Shown here: positions 36,991 through 50,100 of the stretch, one piece after another
Numbering within the stretch: the stretch's first letter is position 1
Layout of the letters: each line of letters begins with the position of its first letter
Source: Pseudoscleropodium purum
Taxonomy: Eukaryota > Streptophyta > Bryopsida > Hypnales > Brachytheciaceae
Reading direction: 5' to 3'
Length of the DNA: 64,000 nt
NCBI GenBank assembly: GCA_963969395.1
Contig: OZ017797.1
Span: forward strand, 17,422,001 to 17,486,000
Made by a program: the position numbers and the translations under genes
Notes under the pieces: model-generated
Told to the model about the DNA's origin: nothing
Databases searched by the model: none
The model's input: the letters and a program-made list of their open reading frames with translations, nothing else

Positions 36991-37869
36991 TTTTATGCGT
37001 TATTCTATTGACTTGTAGTGACTAGGTTTGAATGAAACTATATAATTGTTGTGGTTTTTGAGAGCTTTGGTGGCAATTGTAGGGGCCCTTTCAAAAGCAA
37101 TGATCTTCCGGAAATTATGTGGGTTACAATTGTCATACAAGGGTGGGCCTTTAGGTTCTTTTGAAATAAATGACAAAATGGTGACAAAAGTAGGAAGGTG
37201 AAGATACTTACTTGATTTGATTGGAGCTACAAGTTGGCAAGGCACCAAAGCTGGTGTAGCACTTCAATGTTGTTAGATGCTCTGTTGTTTCGTGATCTTG
37301 GAGCAGGGTTCTTGTTGCAAGCTTGATTTACAGGGTGTTGCTGCAAGTTGAAGTAGGTCATTCCGTCGTTTTTTGGACGAGCAGGTCATTGCAAACTTCA
37401 TGTAGGGTTGGAAGACTACGGCATTGGTGGAAGTTGCATGTTGGTAGAGGGTCTGGGCAACAAGTGTAGCAGTGTTTGTTTGAGGGATGGTGTGTTGCCA
37501 ACAACGTTGGGGTATTGTGCCAAACTAGTACTGCAGATAGGACTCTTGTCGAGTGGTACTATGAGGTTGGAGATGATGGATTGCTACTCTTGTCGAAGGG
37601 GTCTTGCGTGGTGATGGTATAAGATTGTAGGTAGGTCGGTAAGATTAGACTAGAAACGATAAGGTGCAAAATGCTAAAAGTCATGAAGTCAAGGCTTATT
37701 GAATTTTGATCAGATGTGGGTGATTGAGGTCGGCCTAGAATTTGCTACGGGGCTGATTGTCTTCAAGATGCGGTGGTCTGTGAGCATTGATAGGTTGCAT
37801 GGAGCACTCAGTGTAGAGATAATCTGATCACTTGTACATTTGGTTACTACGATGGTTGTCGTTTAGAGA
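36991..37869. other. Region upstream of the LINE, no convincing gene
   Basis: Moderate GC, T/G-rich on the plus strand like the LINE itself, so possibly LINE 5' untranslated sequence. No protein or target duplication recognised. Confidence 0.35.
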
Positions 37870-38500
37870 GATGAATTGGTATTCTCATTTTGTTGGAGGA
37901 GATTCTTGAATGGACTTAGGTCGGAGTTGATGATGTCTAAGTTAAGGTTGAAGTTGGTGATGTCGGGGTTGGACCCAGCGCTGTTACTCTCAAAGCTACA
38001 TTTGAAACTACAAAACTCCAAGCAGGGGTCAAAACTACAAAATTCAAAGCTGCAAAAATCCGAGCTAGGGTCGGAACTGCAAATCTCTAAACTAGGGTCA
38101 AATTTGGAGTTGCTAAATTCCGAGATAGAATTGAAGTAGTTGATCTTCGAGCTAGGGTTGAAGCTGCTAATTTCCGAGCTGGTGATCTCCAAACTAATGT
38201 CGGAACTAATCTTCAAGTTGATGATCTCTGAGTTGTTGATCTCCAAACTGATGTCAAAGTAGGTAATTTCAAAGCTGCTAGGTAATTCGGAGCCTTTGAT
38301 TGTGATGTAGAAGTAGTTGATCTTGAAGCTAGTGATTACGGAGTAGCTAATCACAAAGTTGAGGAACTCAAAACTACTGATTTGGGGACAAGTAATCTCA
38401 AAGCTAGGATCGGGACAAGTGATTGCAAAGTTGGGATCAGAATGGGGGATCTCAAGGGTGGAGTCGAAGAAAGTTATATGGTCGGCTAGAAAAACAGAGC
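37870..38500. repeat. Degenerate short-period repeat region
   Basis: Plus strand shows many imperfect copies of words such as AAGCTAGGGTC, GATCTCCAAACT and CAAAGCTG at spacings of roughly 24-36 bp. A 242-codon open frame on the minus strand (37863-38591) is made of Ser/Phe/Glu/Ile-rich repeats (SLEITSSEISSF-like) and has no other coding sign. I read it as a decayed minisatellite with an incidental frame; a repetitive protein cannot be excluded. Confidence 0.5.
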
Positions 38501-38599
38501 TTGCAAGTTTGCAATCAATTGAGATAATACATAATGTGATATAGCAAGTTTGTAGGAAGTAGATTGATGAACCTTGGGGTGGAATGACCACCTTTGTTG

Positions 38600-40545
38600 A
38601 GCATGCGATTGTGATAAGTCGAAAACTTCAACATGGAATGCACCGGTGTTGATCCAAGAAGCGTGCTGTAAAGATTGGTGGCTACTTTGGCCTCACTTGT
38701 CCTTGGTTCTCAGGAGTTATGAATTGAGCGTCTTCAACCTCCTAGGGGTATGCGGGCCTCCAACCACTTCAGTTTCAAAGCACTACGCCTCCAATGTCCC
38801 GAGGAGAAGATAGAGCACCTATGAGATAGGTTCGCTTTTCCTAGAGATAGGTTTAAATTGCAACCAAGTAGATCACTGTGATTGCCAATCTGTTTATAGA
38901 GATGTACTTGTTTGCATCAGTGTTGCACAGATCGGTCAGTCCTCCATTGCCTAGTTGCTTACCAGCATTCACACATCCTTAGTCAATACTAAGCCCCCGT
39001 CATTGCCTACGATTCAACTGCAGCTCATTGTTGTGCTATGGGAAGAAAATGAAAACTAGGATGTCCAACAACTAGGTCCATCCAAATGCTAATGGCAATT
39101 CTACATTAGTGTGTTTGTTTCACAACTCCATGTTGCATGTGCGCTTGAGAGCTTGAATTTGTATTTGTGAGGTTTGGAATTGTTGTAGATAGTTTGAATG
39201 AAGATCCAAAACTTGCAGTTTGTTGGAAATATGAAGAAATTGGATGGACCAAGTTGTTCTAAATTGGTCTTTCCAAAGGGTTCTAAATTGCATGGTCACC
39301 ATCCATTAGGGAATATTAGAAAATTTGGTTTTTTCCTATAAGACAAGTATTAAAGACAAAAGGGGAGAATAGTTGACCTTCGGAAAGATTCTAGAATTAG
39401 TTATTAGTTAAAAGAAGTTAAAAACAAGGTTGTCTTAATGTCTTGATTGATTCCAAGTCAATTAGCCAAAAATTAGCATTAGATTTGATAGGATTTAATT
39501 CTTTTAAAAAATATCTATAGAAGAAAAGAGAACATTTAAAAGAAAGGGGGAAGAAAAAAGAAAAAGAGGATTGATTGAAGGACGGATAGATGGGATGTCC
39601 TAAATACTGGTAGAAGTTGACGACATCAAATACCAAAACACCAAACACTGACAACGGAATTGGAGTGCACAATTACCAACATAGAAGCAACGTTTAATGA
39701 AGACAAAATAAACATGGAGGTGAGTAATTGACTTTTTCACCATCATTCTTGTACTTCCCTTAAGAAATGTTAGATTATAGTTTGATTTTTGGAATAACAA
39801 TTCAATATTGAAATAAACCGTTAGTAATTTGGAAAACCAAAGAATAGGACTTAAAGTAATTTCAAAATTACCATAGTTGTCAAAAATCATTTAACCCCCA
39901 AAGTAGTTAGAATTCACCCAAAAGTTTATTAGAGATAAAAAGCGGTAGTAAAATTAGATGGCTCTCAATTTTGGTTGTCATAACCATAACTGGCCTCTTT
40001 TACTAACTCTTTGAATTTGGTTAGCAATAACTTAGGGGAAGTGTAGGTAGAACAAACAACAAAAGATCCATTGCTTAGAAGGCATAACTAGATTACATGT
40101 TGTTAGACACCCAATAGGAATTTTACTACAACAAAGCAACTAGAACCTAGTTGTGTATGTTGTATTCTAAGGGTGGGAACAAAGTGCCTACAGGCTCATT
40201 TGGTGGGTAGGATTTAGTATCTTGCATGCATAACGGTCCATCACTCGTCTACAAGTCGAGTCTAATTAACTTATAAACTACCTTTTGGAGTTTTTCAAAA
40301 ATTATATACTGAATTCTTTTTTGTTTTGCATAGTTATCACCTAATTCATACCTAATTCTAATGAAGTATACCAAATTTTACTTTGAAAAACGATAAATTT
40401 TATTTTTGGTGAATTTTTAAAGTCAATTTTCATGATTTTACATAAAATTTTATTGAAAACAATTGGTGATGAATTTTCTTAATTCAATTCCATAAATACA
40501 TAGGAAACATCCATATGCACATTTTTTACATTAAAAAACACTATG
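38600..40545. other. Spacer, no recognisable gene
   Basis: Mixed then AT-rich DNA. Short frames near 39418-39890 (84 and 96 codons, minus) have no known domain. Confidence 0.45.
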
Positions 40546-40549
40546 TTAA

Positions 40550-40776
40550 CTCCTAAAGGACTATATTGTATTTTTTGGCAATATAGAAATTTTAGGCAAG
40601 TGTGTGTCACTAGAGATTTCATGTACACTAAATTTCAAGACATTTGAAAATATGAGTCAAAAGTTATGGCCTAATATGTAGTTTGTTTTTCAACTTAAAT
40701 AGCATAGACAGATATGAAAAAATCATTTTTTTCAAAATTCCAAATTTGAAATTGGTTATAAATATTTATACATACA

Positions 40777-40812
<36 letters not shown>

Positions 40813-41447
40813 CTTTTTCTTTTTTTCTTTTTAATCAATGAGTCAAAATTTATGAGATGTTTTAGTTTGTGGGCAATTATGGATTCTCTCCTTGAAAAGA
40901 AACTTTTAAGTCTTTTATTGAACTCAATTTTCAATACTTCTAGAAAAAATCAAAACATTAGGTTAAGATTGTTTGTTGCAAAATTAAAACCATTGGAGTT
41001 GGCATTTTTCAATTCCATAAACAAATTGTTAACAATTTAGTATTTTGAATCATTCTCTACATCTTTCTACTTATGATTTTTTTTCTATATGTTGTACAAT
41101 TTCAAATGATCTAAAAATTTTCAAGCATGTAGCCAACATGCCTCAAAAAATGTATCCAAAGAATCACCACCATTTTGAACATTTTTTCATACAAATGTGA
41201 CCTTGTGAAGTACAGGGCAGTATTTGCAAAGACAAAAGAATGATTTTTGTCACTTCAAATGCTATATCTTGCAATCTACATGGTGGAAATTTGACAAATA
41301 TTTTCCACATCTTTTCAAACTATTTTAGTACAAGATCCTATGGTTATATGTGTCCAAAAATGTTTATTTTCTAAAATTTGAAACTTGTACAAGAAATGGC
41401 AGTTTTGGAGCATTATTGGCAAAAACATAGTCAAGGAACTTCAAGAT
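40550..41447 (+). mobile_element. TTAA-flanked element family member, about 898 bp
   Basis: Starts after TTAA (40546-40549) with CTCCTAAAGGAC. The right end, GGAACTTCAAGATCTAAG, is decayed so that only CTAA remains of the expected TTAA. The internal sequence follows the copies at 42248 and 45942 in order, and that at 19530 in reverse. A (CATA)n tract lies inside it at 40769-40806. Confidence 0.75.
40769..40806. repeat. (CATA)n microsatellite
   Basis: About nine uninterrupted tetranucleotide units inside the TTAA-flanked element; absent from the other copies. Confidence 0.9.
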
Positions 41448-42247
41448 CTAAGTAACAAAAATACAACCAATGAAAAGTTCAATGAAAAGTGTCATATGAC
41501 AAACTTTGAAGAAATGGATAGCTCTATAATTTAACTTGATTTTGGCAAAGTAATTGTATCATCATGCTCTAATGTATGAAATTAGTTACTATGTAAAGGA
41601 TAAATAGAAAAATCTAATTACAATTAAGAGATATCTATTTTAAAAAATTTGTGAACATGATCACCCTAATATTGAAATCTCTATAAATGGAATTTTGAAG
41701 CTTTTTTGGAGGTCTTTGTTGAAGGGAAAGATGTGCATATGGATGCTCCCTACATATTTCTACTATCAAATTTCACAAATTCATCACCAATTGTTTTTAA
41801 TAAAATATCATGTAAAATCATTGAAATGAACTTTAAAAATTCACCCAAAATGGAGTTTTTGCTTTTGCAAAATAGAAATTTGGTATGTTGGATTTGGATT
41901 GCATAAGGATACAATGATAATTATCCTTACTGAAATATATCAATTAAAGTCTACATTCTATAAAAAAATTTGAATGACTTAGAAAGGGAGTTTGTAAGTT
42001 TATTGGATCCAATTTTTACATATCGCCTTGACCATTGTGATGGTGTATTTCAATACAACAATTTTTTACTGCAAACCTATTCCACGAAGGAAATCAGTTC
42101 CAATAGAAAAGTAGCCAAAGATTCTAAAATACTTGCCATTGTGCCAATGTAGTTTCCACATACTGGGCATGCATTATTCCAAGTTGGCTCCAAAATGTTT
42201 TATGGAAGTTACACTATCATGATGATCACCCATTTCGGATTACTTAA

Positions 42248-43166
42248 CCCCGAAAGGTCAAAACTGCATTTTTGGGCAACATAGCAATTTTGGGCAGCTC
42301 ATTATGAATGGATTTTTTTTTAAATCTTTTGCTAAAATTTTCATTCAAGATGTGCCCAAAGAGTAGCTTTAAGGCCCAACAATTTTCATAACTTTTGACT
42401 ACACAGGTCAAAAGATATTGTATGATATGTCATTTTCAATGCTTGGCGGGTAGCCCAAAAATTTCTTGAAAAAACATTTTTTTTCAAAAATAAAAATCTG
42501 AAATTGGTTTTTAAAATTTTTGTATATGTGGAAAGCTTTAAATCATTCCATTTTGATTTATGAGATGAAAGTTATGAGGTGCTCTAGTTTGCAGGCAATT
42601 ATGGATTCCCTACTCTAAAATAAACTTTAAAGTCTTTTATTGAATTCAGTTATCAATATTTTGGGAAGAAAATAATAACATTAGGTGAAGATTGTTTATG
42701 AAAACATTAAAACCATTGGGATTGGCATTTTCCAATTCCTTAAATAAATTGTGAACAATTTAGTATTTTGAATCATTCGCTACATCTTTCTATTAATTAT
42801 TCTTTTCCTACATGTTGTACAATTTGAAATGATTTAAAAATTTTCAAGCATGTAGCCAACTTTTCTTGAAGAATGAATCCAAAGAAGCACTACCATTTTG
42901 GACATTTTTTCATGCAAATGTGACCTTGGGAAGTGCAGCTGCCCGATTTTTTGCAAGGCTAAAAAAATGACTTTTGTCACTTCAAACATTAATATCTTGC
43001 AATCTATGCGGTGGAAAATTCTGAAATTTTTTCCACATCTTCTTAAACTAGTTTACTACAAGATCTTGCGGTTAAATGTATCCAAAAATGTAAAATTTGG
43101 GGCTTGTATCAGAAATGGCAGTTTTAGAGCATTTTTGGTGAAAACATAGTCTCTGGCCTTCAGAGG
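42248..43166 (+). mobile_element. TTAA-flanked element family member, 919 bp
   Basis: Exact TTAA on both sides (42244-42247 and 43167-43170). Termini are CCCCGAAAGGTC and, from the right on the other strand, CCTCTGAAGGCC. No coding capacity. Sequence order matches the copies at 40550 and 45942. Confidence 0.85.
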
Positions 43167-43170
43167 TTAA

Positions 43171-45937
43171 GCAAATTAGACCTTGTACAACATCCAAAAA
43201 ATCAAAGGATAAATTTCCCCATGTCCAATAAGGAATACATTTGATAAGGATTAAAGATTCCATATTTTTGGACATTGGAATTATAAAAAAACAAAAGTTT
43301 TATAAATTTTAAGAGGAATGATTTGTTTGCTATCATATTGTGATATAGGACATGCTATTTCCAACCAACACATGCATGAAATCCATTAGCACTTTATTAT
43401 TGAAATAGAGCACCACAAGCTACAATCCAAATCTTAATGCAAGCTTGCTTCTGCCAAGCCCTGTATACATGCCACATGCACAAGAAGATAGTTGTGCTTG
43501 GCCAAACCATCTTGTGCATATCACAAAGCTTTCAATCAGTGTTTGAGTTGCTCCCCTGTCATTCATGTCCTACAATGTCTTTGAGAGTTCTAATACTTTG
43601 CCAAAGAGTTGAACAACAATTTTAGACAACCACTGTGAAATGTCGAACACTTGTAGAATCCACAAGAAAATACCCATATGTACCCGAATTGAGCCGTAGT
43701 ATTATAATGGGATGAAGCAAATACCTTAGGCTGTTTATCTCCCCCTACACGCAATCTACTATGAAAGCATTGGGTTTCCAGTCAACATGCTCGCTTTTTA
43801 AGGTAGTATCCAACGTCTTCATCCAAGGAATGAGGTTGTTATGAGCAACAGATAATATAAGAATGAATGCAACTGGAATTCCATTCAGCTAGTCGTCAAA
43901 TACTATAATGCAGATGTAGATGCTAAGGTAGTAGGTCCATAAATCCACCATCTAAGTGCTGGAACTGATTTTTGAGGAGGTGTACTTTCTTGAAATATTT
44001 TTCAGTACATTTTCTCTCATAGACAAGTGAAATGAGCATCTAACCCAAGTCATTTCATATATTTTTGGAGTTTTGTAGAATTAGTTATGAAATTTTGAAG
44101 TCAATATGGTATAGGCCTCTAAAAGCGTCCACCTCCTAAAATGTACACTATTTGTACATTGCTGAAGGCTACTAAAAACAACATGTACGTGGAGTGTACA
44201 TTTGTGGAGGTGGGCGCTTTTAAAGCCTAAGTACTATTTGAACCTCCTACCTTAAAGTGCCTTTCACAAGTAGGGATGATGAGATGGACAATGTCCCAAT
44301 GCAATGTGGTAAGCTTAGCTAGTCCACATATTCCATCAAACCTTTATAGAAGTCAAGGTTACATGACGTTTATTGTTCATCTCTTCTCTAGATCAAATGT
44401 GTCTATTAAGTGGGATAATCAAGGTGTGGATTTATTGAAACTCTTGGATGTAAATGACATTTTAAGGCCTTAGAGCTCATAAAGACTAAGCTTAGACCCA
44501 ATGTTTCTAGTTATTTAGTGCATGTCATCATTTCCATTGCGATCTATTCTAGTTGTTTTGTTGGATCACTGCTAAGAAAGGTTGTTTTTGTTTTGAGGCA
44601 TTAACTTGTTACCACATTCCAGGTGTTTGCATTTGAGGACTTATGGCAAAAAATATATAAGGTAGATGCAATCTCATTATGATTTGCTAGAGCCATATAT
44701 CACCTTTTCGGAAAGTATTGTTTCATGTACTCAATCATCAAGACTACCTACCTTGCTACCTACTTGAATTTTCAACTCTTACCTGGAAGGTGACTATAGA
44801 ACTCATCTTGCTTTGTATCATATGCAAATGTGTATCCTTGTGCTTGAAAGACCAAGAAGCTCAAGTTGGGCCTCATGTTGTGTTTTAGCATATTTGAGTA
44901 GGTTATATAGGTGTTTTTTTTTCCCAATTTTCTTTTTTATTGACCAACACTTGCAATGCTTGTGTTTGATTTCGGTGATATACAATTTGGCCCCATTTAA
45001 ACTATATTTTTGCCAAATTTTAATCACTCAAATTTATCATTAAAGAATGGCATGATTCCTTGGTCCTTCAGGAGTTAATACAATGTAGAAAACTATTCTG
45101 GCCCTTCATTAACTGTGTACCACCTCCGCAAGTGGTATGCAACCCCTTGCCTGAAGTTGAGGTTCTTTGAATATGTAGCAAGCTGGTAGACGGAATCAAG
45201 CTGCTGATTCAATTCACGAGTTGAAGTTTTTTATGAGTGGCAACAGTGGACAATACAATCCAGATGTACCTGGACCTTTTTTGGGAAAACTTCTTTCAGT
45301 TGCCAGGGTAATAAGGTCTTGCAGCTGTTTGATGCACAGTCTCCACAAGCCATTTCAATTGATTCCCAACTGAATTCTGAAAGAAGCTAATGGATTGATG
45401 AGATCAATTCGGCGACTTAGAACTGTGTCGAGCCAAATCATCATGGACGATGGTCAAGTTGGGTTAAAATGATAACATACATTGTTGTTGACTAGATCTA
45501 GTGATCTTATTTTTGCCCCAACTTCAATTTTACTCTTTAAAGTTTAAAAGTCAAAATCACCATTTCAAACCTATGAGTTTATGCCCTTTATAGAGGTCAT
45601 ATAGTTAGAAGGGACCTCAATATGACTATTATACACAAAGGGTTAAGTTCAACAAAAAATGATTCTGAAAATGAATGTCAAAGTTTTTAAAAATTAATTT
45701 AGAAAGAAAATAATTTTTTGAAATGTAGAAAAAAATAATTGTTCAATCTTGGCAAAATATTCTTAGATTTTGGCAAATAAAATATTAATCCTATAAAGAA
45801 TGTTGAACTTACCTTTCAAGTACAATGTATTCCGATCAACCATATGTGGTAACTAGAAGTTACATACTTTAGGACCAAAAGCTCAATACGTAAAAAAGAT
45901 AACTTGATGTGGTTAAAGCACATGCTACCATGCCTTG
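43171..45937. other. Spacer between TTAA-type elements, no convincing gene
   Basis: Apart from the foldback MITE, no recognisable protein was found. At 45060-45075 a lone terminus-like sequence (TTAACTCCTGAAGGACC on the minus strand) suggests a truncated further member of the TTAA family. 45080-45460 has slightly higher GC but no readable domain. Confidence 0.45.
44114..44227. mobile_element. Small foldback MITE, 114 bp, TA target
   Basis: The left arm GGCCTCTAAAAGCGTCCACC pairs with the right arm, whose complement reads GGCTTTAAAAGCGCCCACC. The arms are about 35 bp with few mismatches and include GTACA words. TA lies on both sides (44112-44113 and 44228-44229), as for Tc1/mariner (Stowaway-type) elements. 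A TAA-type Harbinger target is not fully excluded. Confidence 0.75.
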
Positions 45938-45941
45938 TTAT

Positions 45942-46896
45942 CCTCTAAATGCCCAAATTGCGTTTTTTGGCAATATAGAAATTTTGGGCAGCCTACTATG
46001 AATGGAGTTTTTATTTATTTTCTTTGAAATTTTAACACGACATCAGCCTGATAAATAGCTTCAAGGCCCAAATTTTCACAACTTTTGACTAAATGGTTAA
46101 AATTTATTGTATGATATGTACTTTTCATTACTCAATGGATAGCTTGGATAGCAAAAAAAACTTCTTTAAAAATCATTTTTATAAGAAATTAAAATTTGAA
46201 ATTGGTTCTCTAGATTTTTATATATTTGGAAAGCTTTGAATCATTCCATTTTGATTAATGAGTCAAAAATTATGAGGAGTTTTAGTTTGTGAGAGTTTGT
46301 GGATTGTTATTATATCTCTACTCTAAAACAAACTTTGAAGTCTTTTATTTAACTCAATTTTTCATATTTAAATAAAACATAAAAACAATGGATGTAGATT
46401 TTTTATTACAACATTTCAACCATTGGGATTGGCATTTACCAATTCCATAATTAAATTGTTAACAATTTAGTATTTTAAATCATTTTCTATTCCTTTCTAT
46501 TTACTATTTTTTATTTTTTCGTATATGTTGTATGATTCCAAATGATTTGAAATTTTTCAAGCATCTAGCCAACTTGAAGTGAAAATAAAAATCCAAATTT
46601 CAAAGAGTTTCAACCATTTTAGACATTTTTTCATACAAATGTGACTTACTAAAGTGCAACTACCTAGATTTTTGCAAGGCCTATGAAAGGAAATTTGTCA
46701 CTTCAAATGCCAATATCTTGCAATCTGCACGTTGGATATTTCTGAAATTTTTTCCACATGTTTTCAAACAAGCTTACTACAAGATCCTACAATTATATAT
46801 GTCTTAAAATGTTTCTTTTTCTAAAATTTGATACATGTATTAAAAATGGCAATTTCAAAGCATTTTTGGTGAAAGCATAGTCAAAACCATTTAGGG
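45942..46896 (+). mobile_element. Family member flanked by TTAT, 955 bp
   Basis: Starts CCTCTAAATGCCC and ends ACCATTTAGGG. Flanked by TTAT on both sides (45938-45941 and 46897-46900). Because TTAT is not its own complement, matching flanks argue for a true 4-bp target duplication. Confidence 0.8.
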
Positions 46897-47169
46897 TTAT
46901 TCAAAACAAATAACAAGTTGAATCATATTAATCAGAATTAGGAATGGAAAGTAGGAGGAAAGGAAGTGCTACATTCCAAAAATTGAAAGAAAAACTCAAA
47001 TATGTTAAGAAATACACAGAATTCATGAAAATTATAGAAGATATTATAATAATAGAGACATCTTCAAGTCATTGCAAATTCTCAAACTTGAACAATCTCA
47101 AACTATGAGTGTGCTTGAGGATTAATGATTTCTGCGTTTTGGAGGGAGGAATCATTGAATAGGTGAGTT

Positions 47170-50100
47170 AACCCTTAGCTTACGAGCCAGGCTTACAATG
47201 CCTTAAACAACCCCAACTATTTCCATGGGCAACTGGAACTGGAGGCCCCTCCAGGTTGACCACGTCCAGAGAGGAGGAAAAACTCTAGAATCTTGGCGTT
47301 GCATACACTTCCAAAAGCAAGCTCCGGAGAAGGGTCCGGAAGGTCCAGGATTGTATTTGACTTTTGCAGAGATGGAGGCTAGAGTTCCAGACCTGAACCC
47401 GTCTAGCCGCTCCATGGAAACGGGCTCTAAATTAGCAAAGACCCGCAACCAAACATTGGAAAAGTTAATGTAACTTCCATACAACATTTGGGGTCAACCT
47501 AGGATATTGCGTGCCCAATGTGGAACTGCACTGGCGCAATGGCAAGTATTTCAGAATCTCCGACGGTTTCCCGTTGGAGCGGATTTCCTTCAAAGAATAA
47601 GTTTGCGTTACAGAATTGTTGTATTCAAGTACATTGGCGCAATGGTGGTGGCGGATTTTAGATGAAGATCTAATGCACCTTTAGGCATTCAGCTCGGCAA
47701 AATTAATCTAAGAAGGGTATAATGAGAGTTCGTCATATGGTTTTTACAAACCCTGCTCGTGAGTTAGCCCTGGTCCTCTTCCCTATTGATTGAGCATATG
47801 CATCGCCTACCTTGACGTACATGAAAGACTCTGTGTAGGGGCAGAATTGAAGGCCTTTTCAATTCCCCTCTTGAGGCTACTGCGACGATCATGATAGTTT
47901 ACCGTCTGTCGTTTACTTGCGGTTTCGATTGGTCTTCGTTTCAGGCATTTCTGTGAACACATGATGAGCGGAGCGGATGGAGGTACAAAACGACTGGCAA
48001 TGGCTGCAACCCCACATGTACAGTACAGTAGAGGCCTACAGATTCCACTCGTAGGTTAGCTGGACCGAGGGCGAGAACAGGGAAGACTTTTTGCGGACGC
48101 ACTACTGTAGCAGCGGCGTTGAACAACACTGTAGAGCCCTGAGATTCCACTCCCAGGTTAGCTGGCCCGTGGGCGAGAGGAGGGAAGACTTATTGCGGAC
48201 AGTGGTGGTGCCGTCTTTGCGCGCTGAGCTTTCCGAGAGAGCCTAGGGAACCCATACCTTGTTCTCCGACGTTGCTACTCCACGCACTTGCACGGTGCAT
48301 ACTGAAGGAATGCAGTAGTCGCTGCCCCCGCTCGCGAAGGTCGCATTCAGGCTCCCCTGAGAATTGTGACTGGCGGGTTGTGCGGATGCTTGTCGATCGA
48401 GGCGCAGTCTCCGCTCTCTTGGGCGATAAATTGAAGCCTTCTCCGAGATGCATGCGGGAGAGCAGCTTACATTGTGAGCTGTTGTTGCAGCACTTGTCAC
48501 AGGTTTCCTCGTCTGGCGTTACGCCTGAAGCTCTGAGCACTAGGTCTTGGTGATCTGGGAGTTCTAAGTCAGAGTTTCGGTTTCGGTTGCTCGTGGAAGT
48601 GGTACGCTCGATCTTGGATACTAATCTGTGGCGATATTCTCTCTTACAGAACCGTGAAGCCATTGAGGGAAAGAAGCCTGCAAGCTCCTTGCGAATTCTG
48701 ACCTCAAGGTATTAGTGGCTGCATTTGCATATTTGTTAGTATGGTTTGGAACGTAGGATTGAGATGTCTGTGTTGATCAATTGATTCTTGCTGAGAATTG
48801 AGTCAGCTTTCTGATCGGTTGTTATGCAACTGGATGAATTGGTTGGTCTCCGTTTTCGTAATTAGTTGGGTAGATTCTGCAGGGTGGGACTTCAGCTAGT
48901 TTGCGATTTAAGATTGCCTAACCATGGCCAAGTGATTAAGATGTAAAGCACCGCAACAACAGCTTGGGTTCTTATAATTATTGGCTTAGGGTGACAGAAC
49001 GTCATGTGAATCACTTGCTAGGGTCATGAACAGATTTTTGTTAGAGCAGAATACGCATATGGACAGGGGAGTAGTACTTCAATTTTGAAGGTTTCACTGC
49101 AGATGACACCAATTGGCATGGTTTGTAAAACACAATATTGGTTAAGTGTGTTGGTTTACACCCCCTTTTTTTCCTCCTTTCTTCTAAATGTATGAAAAGT
49201 TTAGAATATGATACTTGTCACTTTGTTTTGTATGCATTCTTAGATATTGTTTCATTGCACTTCCTTGGAGAAGGTTTATGCCTTGACTTACACTCTTGCC
49301 TCTCCATCTAAAGCATTTGTTTCTAGAACTACAAACAGTGTTGACATGGGTGTGGTGCTTTGAGAGGAGAATTGTGGTCAATCCTTTTTATTTATTTGTC
49401 ATGATGTTTTCATGTGCTAAATAATTAGTGAAAGCATTGAGGGAATAATGTGGTGCATATTGTGAGTCTTGAAGTTTGTATATCAATTGTGGTATTGTCA
49501 ACATTTTGGGGCACATAAGTAGCTAGTAATGCACATGAATTGTTTTTGTACTATTTGCACATGTCTTCTTAGTTGTTGTAACTCAAACTGGCAAATGATG
49601 TTGCCTAGAGCTTTGTGGTCTAAGATTGCAATCTAGAATTGTAGAAGTAATTATGCTTGACTTCAAAACTTTTCCATATATGGCAATGTTTGTTTTGCAG
49701 ATCTGAGAAGCTATAAAGGAAATAAAGTCTTGCGTATTGCGAATACTCACCTACAAGTGCAGGTTACACCATGTACATCTTTTTTGTATCATGAGGAACG
49801 AAATGTCTATCTTGATTGTTTTTAGGATGATTATGTCTAAAATTGATTCAAGCTAGTTGATATCCCTTGTTATGTTTCTCCATCTTTTACAACTTATTCA
49901 TTTAGGTTGTTTTAATTAGTTGGGATTTTTCATGGATGTCTTCTTAGGAGGTTGGGATCAAATTTAGGCTTGTCATGGCCAACTCGTTAGTTGCAAATCT
50001 CCATAGACAAGGACTTGGGGTGGTGATTATTTTTGTTTCAATTGTAAGAGCAAAGGGCTATAGAATGTTGTATTTCTCACTTCCTTAGTATATAGACCAA

